Shown here piece by piece: positions 1-11,667 of a DNA stretch of 64,000 nucleotides. The DNA comes from Rhizophlyctis rosea (lineage: Eukaryota > Chytridiomycota > Chytridiomycetes > Rhizophlyctidales > Rhizophlyctidaceae). The notes beneath the pieces were generated by a model, which had not been told where the DNA came from, did no database searches, and saw only the letters and a list, made by a program, of their open reading frames with translations. The stretch's first letter is position 1; every line of letters starts with the position of its first letter. The DNA is taken from NCBI GenBank assembly GCA_027596075.1, contig JADGJC010000046.1:62001-126000 (forward strand). Reading direction: 5' to 3'. Both the position numbers and the translations under genes were made by a program.

Positions 1-434
1 AAAATTTTTGATGGCAAGGAGTTCGCGGGATGAGTGTGGTTCTTGGTATAAGTTTGCGGCACAGCTCCTCAACAATGATTCACCCAGAAGCCACATCACG
101 AAATTGCACCCCTTGAACCCTCGTGTTGGCCGTTCTCCTGCCGATCAGCTAGCCAATTTTACGCAACGACCAAGTTGGTGCAAGAGCCGAGTGTTGAAGG
201 CACGGACATCCGCTGTAAACGTGAAATAATACAGGCAGAGTATTCGCACAACAGCGTTTCACCCCAGTTTACTAAAAGGTGATTTAGCATACTTGCGCCA
301 GTGCTAAGACTAGTGGCTACTTTCGCCTATCCTGCACCTTGTGACGCACCTATCGTGCATCTGACCGTCACGTCTCCCCACTCCGATGCCTGAATAATCA
401 GAACTCCTCTCTACCGAACTCCTCCCAAATTCTC
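1..434. other. left edge, no gene supported
   Basis: No reading frame here has a convincing start or composition. The last 60 or so bases before the ATG at 435 are pyrimidine-rich and look like the 5' leader of the next gene. Confidence 0.5.
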
Positions 435-1907
435 ATGAGCACCTTCAACTTATTCTCCCACCATCCAAATGCCTCCCAACCGCGCTCCCATCACGGTTCC
501 ATATCTCTCGTCAACCATTCTTCCGTCCCCCATGGACGGAAAGTAGCACCCGAGATCTCAACACCACAACCCCGACTATCCCTCCGTGCAGATAAAACAC
601 CACATAGCCCAACCACCAATGGCCTGCTGCCCGCCCAATCTGCTCCGCATCTGGTGGGTGCACCGTTGCTCTTTGAGAGGGGAAGTGGATCAAGAATGGA
701 TGTTGCGTCGACACGACGGGATGGGTCGGGGAGTTTGGGCGGATCAAATAGTTCGAGGGAGCGGGTTGCCGGTTTACTGGATGGGAGATCGAGCGGTAGT
801 CTTCGGGATAGAGAGACCCCAGGGTCGTCTAAAGATCTATTGAGCAGTGGGGCACAAACACCATCGAGCGGACGGCGGAGCAATTTTCTCCTTGATGCTC
901 CCGCTGGTGGGAGAGAAGCCAAACGGTCATTACTTGTTGGTGACGAGAAGGATAGCAAGAGGTTCCAGAGACGGACATCAGCACCAGATAGTAGCCGGAT
1001 GGTGGTACCGGACCTCTTTGGTGGGAGATCGGGACGGCGCGAATCAACATCTCCACACAACATGAGTCCTCAGATATCGAATTCGAGTCTTTTGTACAAG
1101 GAGGGAAGTTACGGGCGGTCCGCAATACGGCCTTCAGAGTCTCCTAAGGAATCCGGGACACCGCCACGTCGACTGTCTGAAGCTAGCAGAGTACGGGATG
1201 AGCCTGAGATGGTGGTTGCGGAACGCCAAGAGGAGGGTGTACATCTTATAGGGGTTAGAAAGGTATCACTGCCCGGATCACCACTTGCAGTGTCGGCGGT
1301 GCCAGAAAGGGTACGTGGATCAATGGATAGTAATGACTCGGGGGCGTCAGAAAGCTTGAGCCGAGCAGTTTGGTCAGGTGTTCGGTCAGGTGCTATGTCA
1401 CCCACATTTTCCGACGAACGACTAGACGAACTTGGCGCCCTCGAACCCTTACCATACAAATTCCTTGACCCTTCCGCGCACAAAGGCCACCAAATGTACA
1501 TGAATGCCGAAGACTTCGATATCCTTTCGTCGCGTTTGGCGGACATGGAGAGGGAGTCGGTATTTTCCAATGAGTCGTTGAATATGGGCGGCCTGTCACC
1601 ATTACCATTTGAGAAGAAGGAGGCGGCGAGATTAGAAGGTGTGATGAGGCGGGCATCAATGTCAATGACTCCTCCTACGGCAGGTTCCTCAACGGACTCA
1701 CATGCACCTGCACCAAAAACCACGGGACGGGAATGGGCGGCAGCGCAGGAGCGGGCAGCAAAGGCTGCACGGGAGGCTAGAATGTCCATTGCTTCGACTA
1801 CAGGGGGTGCTGGGAATGCGGAGGGGCCTAAGATAGATCCGGCAAAAGGAGGAAAGTCTACTAGAAGGACCATCCTTAGAAGTTGCTTTTCGTGGTGTTG
1901 TAAATAG
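435..1907 (+). CDS. Ser/Arg/Gly-rich, largely disordered protein with a cysteine C-terminus
   Basis: Single-exon frame of 490 residues beginning with an ATG after a pyrimidine-rich leader. I do not recognise the family. The protein is low in hydrophobic residues and rich in Ser, Arg, Gly and Pro, so most of it is probably disordered. Several SP and TP sites suggest phosphorylation. A loose motif of the form L-L/F-x-G-R-S-G-S-x-R recurs in the first half (LLFERGSGSR, LLDGRSSGSLR, DLFGGRSGRR). A short more ordered stretch around residues 335-375 (PYKFLDPSAHKGHQMYMNAED) may be a binding segment. The end, RSCFSWCCK, has three cysteines beside basic residues, which fits S-acylation and attachment to the cytosolic face of a membrane; that is inference. 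The frame is long and codon use is like its neighbours, so I think it is a real gene. Confidence 0.7.
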   Translation: MSTFNLFSHHPNASQPRSHHGSISLVNHSSVPHGRKVAPEISTPQPRLSLRADKTPHSPTTNGLLPAQSAPHLVGAPLLFERGSGSRMDVASTRRDGSGSLGGSNSSRERVAGLLDGRSSGSLRDRETPGSSKDLLSSGAQTPSSGRRSNFLLDAPAGGREAKRSLLVGDEKDSKRFQRRTSAPDSSRMVVPDLFGGRSGRRESTSPHNMSPQISNSSLLYKEGSYGRSAIRPSESPKESGTPPRRLSEASRVRDEPEMVVAERQEEGVHLIGVRKVSLPGSPLAVSAVPERVRGSMDSNDSGASESLSRAVWSGVRSGAMSPTFSDERLDELGALEPLPYKFLDPSAHKGHQMYMNAEDFDILSSRLADMERESVFSNESLNMGGLSPLPFEKKEAARLEGVMRRASMSMTPPTAGSSTDSHAPAPKTTGREWAAAQERAAKAAREARMSIASTTGGAGNAEGPKIDPAKGGKSTRRTILRSCFSWCCK

Positions 1908-2475
1908 AGATTCGGTTGTATATAGTTTAGTTTGTGTAGGTGTTGATAGCTGGTTGAATAGATTCAGTTGGCTGAGCGATTTTTGCCGCATCTGTGTTAT
2001 ACACGATGTTATATATATGTGCAAGGGACTCATTCCACGCCTCATGAATGGTTTGATCAAGTTCTCGACAGATTTCTATGCCGCACTGGCGGGATTAAAG
2101 TGAAGTGCACCTTTATGAATGGACTGCACCATCTATGTTCATTGGAGGAATGGGAATGACGCTCCACTTGAAGAATTATATTCAATCAAGGTAATTGCAG
2201 CCTTTTACAAATTATTTGGAAATTTGAGCATGTCGATGCTTCAAATCGAAACTGCAAATCGTTACCGACATCAAGGACCCTGAATTCATGAGGGGGACTT
2301 GGAAGTTGGAAGTGGTGGAGAGGCAGCCTCCATGGACCCTGTCCGTGGCTTGCAGTCCAGGGTCATGGGCCCAGACAAAACTCAAGTTTCCCACGGTACG
2401 CGTTTGACTTCCTGCCCTCATCCTCTTATTTCTTTTCCATTCCCACAACATCTACACGTAACCGCGGCCTGCAGT
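1908..2475. other. intergenic region between two + strand genes
   Basis: Holds the 3' region of the serine-rich gene and the promoter of the epoxide hydrolase gene. I see no further gene and no clear TATA element. Confidence 0.4.
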
Positions 2476-3914
2476 ATGGCACCACATCCGAAAGATCCGG
2501 CCTCCTTCAATCACCAGTTTGTTGAAGTTGACGGTTTGCGATACCGTACGTTCCCTTGTTGCAATTCCTTGCCGTCACACCATTTGTTTTGACGCGCCAG
2601 ACCCATTTACCAGATTACGTCGACGAAGGAACAGCAAATGGAGACACCGTCTTGCTCATTCACGGATTCCCAGACGTGTGTTCCTACCTGCAAATTACCA
2701 CCATTCTGTTTTCTTTGTTTACTAACAAACTGTTCAACAACGCAGTGCTGGTTCGGTTACAGATATCAAATCCCGCTCCTTGCCTCACTAGGCTTCCGCG
2801 TAATTGTGCCGGACCTTTTGGGCTATGGTCAGACGGACTCGCCGTATGCCGCACCAGGCGACGAAGCAGCGCTCCGGAAGTACAGTCATAAAAGTGTGGC
2901 CGCGCACGTTATGAGAATATTGGATCATGTAAAAGGAAAGGACTCCATATGTATCTTGATTGGCCATGATTGGTATGAATACTTAGAGTGCGTCGCAACA
3001 ATGTCACCAGCACTTGCTGAACCATATGAATCATCACCTAGGGGCGGTGCCCTCGTTTGGACCATGACGCGTCTATACCCAACGCGTGTGCGGGCAGTTG
3101 CAGCAATATGCACACCATACGCACCAAGCCAAGGCGATTATCTCCCACTCGAAGTTCTCGTGCAATTCAAGCCCATGTTCAAATATCAGGTTCAACAAAG
3201 GCGTCATATTCCATTATGTGTTATCTCTGTTCTCATCGTATCCAGCTATGGTTCAGGGACCACACCACCGACGCAGAACTTGACGAGCACGCGGAACATT
3301 TCTTGAACACCATTTACCAACCATTCAGTGAAGAGGGCAAGATCCCTCCATTTCTGGCAGATCCAAACCTCAAGTCGCTGCTAGCAAGCCCTGTTCGACC
3401 TAGTCCTTTGATGTCCGATAAGGTACCAACTCATGCGCGCTATTCAGTTTCCAACCATATCTTACATGTCCATTAGGAAATGCAATATTACGTTTCACAA
3501 TTCAAACATTCGAATTTCCACGGAGCACTCAATTGGTATCGGACAAGGCCGTTCGATTACGAAGATGCGAGAGATTTGCCTGTCCATATACAGAAGCCGG
3601 CATTGATGGTATTATCGACCTGCATACATGGAGCATTTGCAGCTTCTCATCCCTTTCTCACAGGTTCTAGCCACCGAGGACGTAATACTCACACCAGACT
3701 TGGCCAAAGATATGCCTGAATATATTCAGGACTTGAGAATTGAGGTGATATGGGACGCTTACGCAAATTTGAAAGACGGGATGCTGACTGTATGATTTTT
3801 CAGCGCGTGAAAGCGGGTCATTGGGTACAAATAGAAGCGACGGAAGAACTTAATGCTTTGCTAAAGTCATGGTTATTGAGTCTGTCTCCGAAAGTTCCGT
3901 CAAGTCATTTGTGA
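2476..3914 (+). CDS. epoxide hydrolase, alpha/beta-hydrolase fold
   Basis: Eight exons read as a soluble or microsomal-like epoxide hydrolase that would hydrolyse epoxides to diols. The chain opens with HYVDEG (formed across intron 2546-2613), then the oxyanion region HGFPD and WFGYRYQIPLLASLGFRV. The nucleophile elbow GHDWGG carries the catalytic Asp at 2968-2970, its Trp split by intron 2973-3041. The lid holds NWYR, a likely ring-activating Tyr. The acid residue lies in ATEDVILTP and the catalytic His in AGHWVQIEA near the C-terminus. Intron 2676-2745 has a TACTAAC branch point. The stop is TGA at 3912. All triad positions are present, so the enzyme should be active. There is no obvious signal peptide. 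The substrate cannot be told from sequence; detoxification or lipid epoxide turnover is usual for the family. The ATG at 2476 was chosen because it gives the normal short lead-in before the fold. Confidence 0.9.
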
Positions 3915-4907
3915 ATCGATTATGATGTTTTGGAAAGTTTTTTGGAAGTTGACGCCGTATCGTGCGATGAAGTAGGGCAGCTGTGAGTGGCTTTCAATCC
4001 GTTCCTTAGTTCGACTGAAGGGGAACCGTATGGGGTTGGTGGATCGTGATGATTGGGTGCATAGCATACGCCCTCATCAGCTCGCACTGATTACCTCCAT
4101 CGGTATCTCTCGTCGCCTTATCTTGCTACCTCGTGCGTAAGGAAAAGGTCGGCTCTCTCTTTACAGACGCTTGCGACCCTTCTGACACACACCCACAGCA
4201 TCATGTCAGCCTTCCCCAGACTGCCCCCAAATTGCAGGTCGCTCGGGGAGAGTAACTTACAAAGGTAGACTCCAGCCTGGCCTGCATGAAATAATGTGTC
4301 TGATATGGGTTTCAATTTCGGACTTTGTGCACGCTGTCACAAAGCCAGACGTAGCCCAAGGTAAATCCCCAAATGCTCCAGTTAGCCTCAAACGGCCATG
4401 TATGAATATTGACGTCACCAAGGCCTGTCCGCAGGACCAGGACTACACAGAAGTACAGGCAAAACAAGGAATTGAACCTTGAAAAACCAAAATAAGAAGC
4501 CCGGAGCAGCAAACAACAACCACTCAACCATCCCACTACGACGCCACCGCCTGACAAGTCTGAGGTCGAGTTCACCCTATGGGGTTAAGAGGCACGTTCG
4601 TCCTCCCCCATAAGGATCATAAAGACGCCTCGGAGTGTTTCAATGATTCGACGGTGGTTGTTCCACTCTCGCGAGGGTGTCGAAGGGGATGCAAACCCAT
4701 GCGGGAATGAGGATTGGAGCTGCTGGAGAATGAAAATGGGTTTGGGATTGAAGGTCCTTTTTATGCTGGGAAATCGCGCGTGGCTGTACCCGGATTAGCT
4801 AACAAGCCACACTGGAATGCACCAACACTGTTTTCCCTCAAAGTTCGCGTTTCCACCTTTCCGTTCCCTAAATCCACTGCCAACATCTCGTGCTAAAAGT
4901 CCCCGCC
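3915..4907. other. intergenic region, nearly 1 kb
   Basis: Lies between the epoxide hydrolase stop and the TRM3 start. Frames are short and broken. The last 100 bases are pyrimidine-rich and probably form the TRM3 leader. Confidence 0.4.
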
Positions 4908-7900
4908 ATGGCAGCCGAACATAGCAGCAATGCGTATGCTTCGCTGCGAAAGGTATGACATTCATGTTCTTGTCATCCTTGTTTGGTAACAACTGAACAT
5001 TTCGCGGGCTTCAGCTGATTTCCCAGGCGGACTACGATAAGATAGTCGATACTTTGTATGCCAAGCTTTCACCGGCTGATCTATCATCGTGGAGCAAAGA
5101 GGACCTGGTGGCGCTAGTTGATGCTGTTGGAGCTGATTTTGAGCTCCAAAGCTCCGAAGTGGAGAAGCGAAACCGCACGGAAGCTTTTCGAGTGCGAGTC
5201 GTGCAACCGTACTTCGCGCTAACAGCAACAGACGATGGCGTAAAGACGAAAGAAGACATTGATTCAATAGGCAAGGACGCTGCAGTCAAAATATACGTAC
5301 TGTTTTCCTGACTGGTCCGAACTTCACAGTTGGAAACGCGGCAGTGCGATTTGCTTTCGAGGGCGGTGCTTCATGCGTGTTGTCTCTCTTGGCAGTCGTG
5401 CAGATAACGCTCAGCACCGCAATCTTATACCCTGATCGATTCAACACCGAAACGGACAGCAGAACACGGGAGCATTTCTTTACGCAACTTGGCTCGGACG
5501 CTCTGGCCAAAGAGGCCGGATTAGAGTTATGGGTCACGGAAGGGCTCGCGTATAGATTGCATCCTACCCTTGATGTGATCAAGAGTCTCGTCAAGCGATT
5601 ACGGCAGGATTCCAGCGAGTTGGCTGGCAACGCTGTGATCGATGAAACGCTTGAAAGAGTCTTCATTGCAGTAGTCGCATTGATGGGATCTGGGGATAAG
5701 ACAGTACGGGCAAATGTTGGCAATGAGGTGCTGCCGGCGTTTTTGAGATGGGACGTGCAACGCCCGGGACAATTGCGGCAACGTCAGAATTGGTGCCGGG
5801 TAGGGATCTCGGCATCCTGTTGTTGTTTTTCTCTATGTCACAATACAAATACATCTATTTCAATCTCTATTAGTTAATTTGGTCGCGCTGCATACTTGCA
5901 CGGACGAACTTGACGCCGGATTCTGCAGTGTCGCAAGAGATTCCAGGCTATTTATGTCGCTTGTTTGATGCATTTTTTGGACTGGAAGATGGATCCGCTT
6001 TTGATTTCACACGCATGGGTTTAGACCTGAGGAGGGAGCAACTGCTTTTTGACATAATTCAGGTACGGCCTCTGATAGACCAAGAAAGGCCATTGGTCCG
6101 CATTGTTAGTAAACAAAACCATCTCAGGAAGGACTATGCGGCGAAGATCCTATTGCAAGAAAATACTCGATATTCCTGCTCAAACGCGTAATCGATTTTT
6201 CCAAGAAGTATCAAGCACAACTGGGCGCCACCGACTTACAGTGGCCGAGGTAATTTGGCAATGTTCCAGCCATCCTGAAGCTTGTTCATAACCCCTTTAC
6301 CAGCTGTTTCTTCTGGGATGCACACCCTCCCCTCTCCAAAGCACTATCATCAATGTGGGACGAATTCCATCTCCTATACGACACGGCCGATGAATCATTT
6401 GTCCATCTTGTTGAGGTACGTCAATTTGCTACAATGACCCAATGTGCAAACCTGACAGGGCATCACAGCCCGTCATTCCCAAATTCAGTCACTTCCTCGC
6501 ACCTCGTCAAATTGGCTCCACCACCCTCCAAATCCACCCATCGTGGTGGTGTGTCATAATCAACCGCGGAATTGCGAATACAGCACATGCGATTCGCCGG
6601 CGGATATATGAATATGTTATCTCAATTCAGGATGTTCAGATTTTGCGGGCGATGGGGCAGCAGTGGGAGTTTTTGTTTGGTATGTTGTCATATGAATCTT
6701 CGAAGGTTCCGTTCCCAGATGGTTGACATGTCCATCGCTGCAGAGCAATTCTTCCCAAGACTGCAGGAAGCGGCTCTTTTCTCGGTTCCTGGGTTGGGCA
6801 ACTTCGTTTCGGCATTTGGAGAGTCGTTGCGGGGATTTGTAGTCAATCTCATCAAGGTGAGCTCATGCATTCATATACATCTTTCCCATGACACCCACTG
6901 AAAAATGGTTTGCTATTCAGTCGTATGACCGAGTCGAAGACCAGGTACGTACCGACTATCCTTACGATCCCGTATTTGAAGGCGTCTGACTTTGATGCCA
7001 GGCCCGTTTCATGCGCGAGTTAGCACCAGTCATTCGAACCTTCCGAGTACCTATCGGTGTGCTGTACTTGCTGCAGGGGTTATATGAGTTAGCGTGTGAT
7101 CCGAACAAGCCTGATTGCAAGGCGTTCGGAGAGAAGGAAGTAGGGGCCATTCGGTCTCTGCTGGAGGGTGAATATGCCGTTACGGTGTGGAGGTGCGTGA
7201 GGTGAAACTTCCCGCACGAAGACCATTCAATTTAATGACGGCACATCTGCAGTAAGCTGAATTCACGGCGGCTTCTCCGTCAGTACATGTTGACGATATT
7301 TCCGCAATTTGTTGACCTCGCTCAATTTACGTACGACAAGATTGCCCGGTATGGACCAAGACGTGGCATCCAATTGTAGCTTGCAGAATACTCATCATCT
7401 CTCCAGACTTATCAATACGTTATTAGCGGAAGACGGTCTGAGGCAAAGTGCCGGTGACGTGCAGCACCTTCGCACGTGGATTGAATCGGCATTCCCGGTT
7501 CAGGTGCGTATCCGAATCCGCACAAGCCTGCGAGCAATGTTCTCAATATGACTTCGCAGGAAGGAGACATTAGCTGGCTAGCAAGCAATGTTGCATCAAG
7601 TGTAACAGGATATATCAATGACGCCATTGAACGTAAGCATCCGGTCTTCTATCATTTCCGAATCGCGTAGTAGCTCAGTCTGCCTTCGGTGAACAGCCAC
7701 TTGGACAGATACGCCCCGAGAGTCCAGCACATCCATTGCACAAATGTGCTTCTTGCTGATATCTGATGATAGTTCCAATCGAGAGTTTCACTTCGCGCTT
7801 GAGACGCTTTGGGACCGTCTGGAACGACTCGAGGCTCCGTATGCTCCGGTCGGCTCTCAGGAGAGGGCGTGCTTGTTGTTGGCGGCGCTGACAGAGTATG

Positions 7901-10900
7901 GTTGTCAGTTGAATGATGCTGCAAGTGAGTGCCGCCCCTCTGATGTGTTCGCGATTGATTGTTGACTCGACCGTGCCAAAAGGTTTCTCAAAACTGGTCG
8001 GTGGACTCATGAAATGTGCAGAAGATGTATTGGAGTACGTCGAGGATTCTGTATTTACGGCCGCTAGTAAGTTTACAATTCTTTGACTCCAGTTGCACTG
8101 TGCTTAGGAATGGCTTGCAGATTTGCAGCGGATTGATAGTGATACGACCGTATACCGCATCTTCCTGGTCTCTCCCGGGACATTCCTGTCGCATGAAACG
8201 CTCCCACTATGCCGGGTGATTGATGCGTATGTGCGGGTAGCCAGTAGAGCTCTGAACACATTGCAGACTACAGCTGAAGGTGCGCGAAGTTGCAGTCAAG
8301 AGGCAAAAGTCGTCTATTCACGCTTGCGCCAACATAGGGTCTGCGGCAGATTATGCGTCCCAATGTGCTGTGTACGCAGCTTTGCGCATGCTGACTATAG
8401 CATTGGACGGAACAAAAGCCGCGGGAGGACCGAAGCTTTTGAGGGATGATAAGGAGATCATACATTTGGTGCTGGACCAGACGAAGTTTCGGAAAGTTGG
8501 TCGATCGGAGGGGGATGGGTATGTTTGGGCGTTGCTGTCAGTTTGACCTTCAAGGGATTCTGATTAAGTGCCCATTCAGTCACGTTAATTGGACCGAGCT
8601 GCAAAACTTGTTCACGGCTGCTAAGTACGATTGTGCAAGGGGGATTGCTGAGGCGGTGCAGGTACAATTGGTCCATCGTTGACGCCGTAGATCTTCCAAT
8701 AGGCTTGATAATCTATCTGAAATAGGTTGGGTTCTCTGCTGAATTGGCGAAGCACCTCTTCGAACGCTGCGTCGACGAACTGGAATCCGCCACGCATGCC
8801 ACTGGCTCTGAAATTATGCTACTGATGAGTCGTCTGATGGCCATGGATTGGGAAAAGCCTGTTGAGTTGGTTCGTAATATGCAATTCATCCAGCACCATA
8901 TGCTGTCCCTAACGTCCGAGAACCCAGATCGGACGAGCAGTCTCGAATGCGCTTCCGGTGTTGGAGGAAAATTGGACCAACTCTCGGTACTTCCCTTCGC
9001 TATATGATGCATTCGTCAAGTTTGCCGTCCAACCTGGATCGCTGGGACCGGCACAGTTGAGTGATGAGAGGAGCAATTTGAAGCAGGTGCGTTTCACAAC
9101 GTTTGTGTTCATATATTTGTGGCATCTATATTGACTTCGTTGCAGGCGTTCCATAAAATCCTCTCCTGGGCGGACGTTCGCATTGGACTAGTGCCAAGAG
9201 TTGCGGAAGCCTGTTATGGGTTTTGGGTGAACGCCGTATCGGACGATGCATCACCGGACGTATCCCGTGTTGCTCTTTCAAGTCTCCGCGCATATATCCC
9301 AGAACTAGTGGAAATGTTGCTGTTCGGCCCGACGATAGAAATCAATAAGGATGATCATAAGATTGATGCTGCTATCTCGTTGAAGCTGAATAGGAAGAAT
9401 TTGAGTGGGGAGGAAGTGGAGGAGTTTGAAGGGTAAAACAATGATGCTCTGTTATGATTGTATGCCTGACTAATATCGTATCTGGATCCAGGACAGCACA
9501 GTGGAACTTCTCGCTCAAGGATTACACCGTTCGTGTACGAGCTTTAGACATCTTGAGTCGTCTCAGAACGGACCGTCCGGAGCATCGCGAGGTCGCTACG
9601 GCTATTCTTGATGAACTTCTTCAACTGCATTTGAGCAAAAAGTATCATGCCAAGTTTATCAATAATGGTCCGCACAGAAAGCAGGTAATTCGAACATACT
9701 CATTACATACGTTATTTGTATGTTGACCCATCTGTACCAGCTCCGACTCTGGATCGCCGTCCACCTCCTCCTTCCCTTCATCACCCCCGAAAAAGCCGCC
9801 GACTCCATCCGCACCCTAATGACCTCCATCGAATTAGAACAACAAATATCGACGCGATATTACATTGATTGGGCGCTTATTCGAGTAGTGATATCATATC
9901 CGGACTTTGGGCATGCGATTCTATTCGATGCGTTGGCACAGTTTGATAAGAAAGCGCATGTGGTTAGTTCGTTCATCTCCGTGGTGCATCATATTGGGAG
10001 GAAGTTGGATGCCGAGAGGCAGGTGGCGTATTATGAGAAGGTGAGCGCAAGTTGCTGAATTGACAACTTTCGTGAGATAATGCTGACGAAGGGCCCCTAA
10101 GCTGCTCAATTGCCTGATGCCGTGGACATCAAGCAATCATTTCACGATCCGCTTATTCGCGCAATTTGGACTCTATAGCGCGTGGGCATATTGTTCAAAG
10201 CAGTCGTAAGTGCATTGATGGTTTGCGTTGCTAAGTTCGCCATTTATTGACGTTTCCAAACAGGCATCTATCCCACCTCCTCCAACAACTACCGCAAATC
10301 TCTTCAGCTGCCCAATTCATATCTGATAACGTAGAATGTGCCCGTCACCGGGAGAAGTGCCAAAAGGCATATTTCTTGGGCGGAGGGTTTGATCCTTTGG
10401 CGGATGTGAATTTGGAGTTTTTGTTGCGAGGATGTTTGGCTGTTTCTGGAGTTGCGGAAGATGAGAGAATATCGGTGGTGCGTGTTTCGTGTTGATGTGG
10501 ATGAAGCGTGTGGAGCAGGAACTGATGATACTTGGGTTCAGATGGCGTTTGAGAAGGTCAATCCGCTCCGTGGACGACAAATTCCGCTCAGAAATCCCGC
10601 GAAGAGTCGAGACGCATGGGCGCCGGATTCCGCAATGTGAGTATCGCAACCCTTTTGCATGCCTCCAAATCGAACTTTCGTAACACTCACATGCATCCGC
10701 GCAGTAAACTGGCCCGCCTAATAGCCGGCAAAGACAACGTTTACGACGAAATTCCCTCTACCAACACAACTAGCGCCGCACCCGACGCGCCTATTCAAAA
10801 GAAGATCGTTCCATGGGAGGCAATGATGGAAACCGACATTGACTTGTCTCGTGAACGGGAGGATCGGCATAAGAAGCGGCGGAACCCTTTGATCGTAGTG

Positions 10901-11548
10901 GCGAGTTTGATTAGTAAAGCGCCGAATTTGGGTGGGCTGTGTCGGACGTGTGAGATTTTCAATGCGGAGTTGTTGGTTTTGGGGAGTTTGAAGGTTTGTT
11001 GATGATTTGTGTATGTGCGTCTTGCATTCTACTCATTGATGCGTTGAATGTTTTTATCTCAGGTCACGGAGGATCCAGGTTTTACGGGATTGGCCGTGAC
11101 GGCCGACCGATGGATGCCGATGCAGGAAGTGCGGGAACCTGATTTGGAGGAGTACCTCCTTGAGAAGAAGACGGAGGGGTATGCATTGTTAGGCATAGAG
11201 CAAGCGACCCGTAGCGTCTCGTTGGAGACGTTCACGTTCCCGGAGAAGTGTTTGTTGCTTTTAGGTATGGTGATTGTTATAAGGTGGCATGTCAGATGAA
11301 CATCTTTTGACGGCATCAACAGGCAAAGAAAAAGAGGGGATTCCAGTCCATCTTCTTCCACTCCTTGATCACGTGCTAGAGATTCCTCAGTTCGGAATTA
11401 TACGGTATGTCCGTCTGCGCTTAACCGCGTCTTCGTGACTTGTTGATCCTGATTCCATCATGCCAGATCGTTGAACGTTCACGTTAGCGGTGCACTCATC
11501 GTATGGGAATACACCAAACAACGAATAGAGGCTCAATCGTCGGAATAG
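4908..11548 (+). CDS. TRM3: tRNA (guanosine-2'-O-)-methyltransferase, Trm3/TARBP1 type
   Basis: A very long gene of more than twenty short exons. The C-terminal part is unmistakably the SpoU (SPOUT) methyltransferase domain of Trm3/TARBP1, which methylates the 2'-OH of G18 in tRNA using S-adenosylmethionine. Motif 1 is NLGGLCRTCEIF (about 10926-10965). Motif 2 is FPEKCLLLLG joined across an intron to KEKEGIPVHLLP. Motif 3 is IIRSLNVHVSGALIVWEY, also split by an intron, and the protein ends soon after at TAG 11546. Upstream lie well over 1000 residues of helical repeat-like sequence, as in TARBP1 and yeast Trm3, probably for tRNA binding. The start is inferred: the ATG at 4908 (MAAEHSSNAYASLRK, then an intron) leads into the first clearly coding exon at about 5016. 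Some middle exons (about 6060-6300 and 7620-7790) are uncertain. Nothing suggests a pseudogene. Confidence 0.88.
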
Positions 11549-11667
11549 CGTATCCTGACATAGAGTTTGATATTTACAAGTTTATTTACAATGAATATAC
11601 ACACTATTTAAATTTGGATCCCTAATGCGCTACCAACATGCACTGACAAAGGGATCAACATTTCTGG

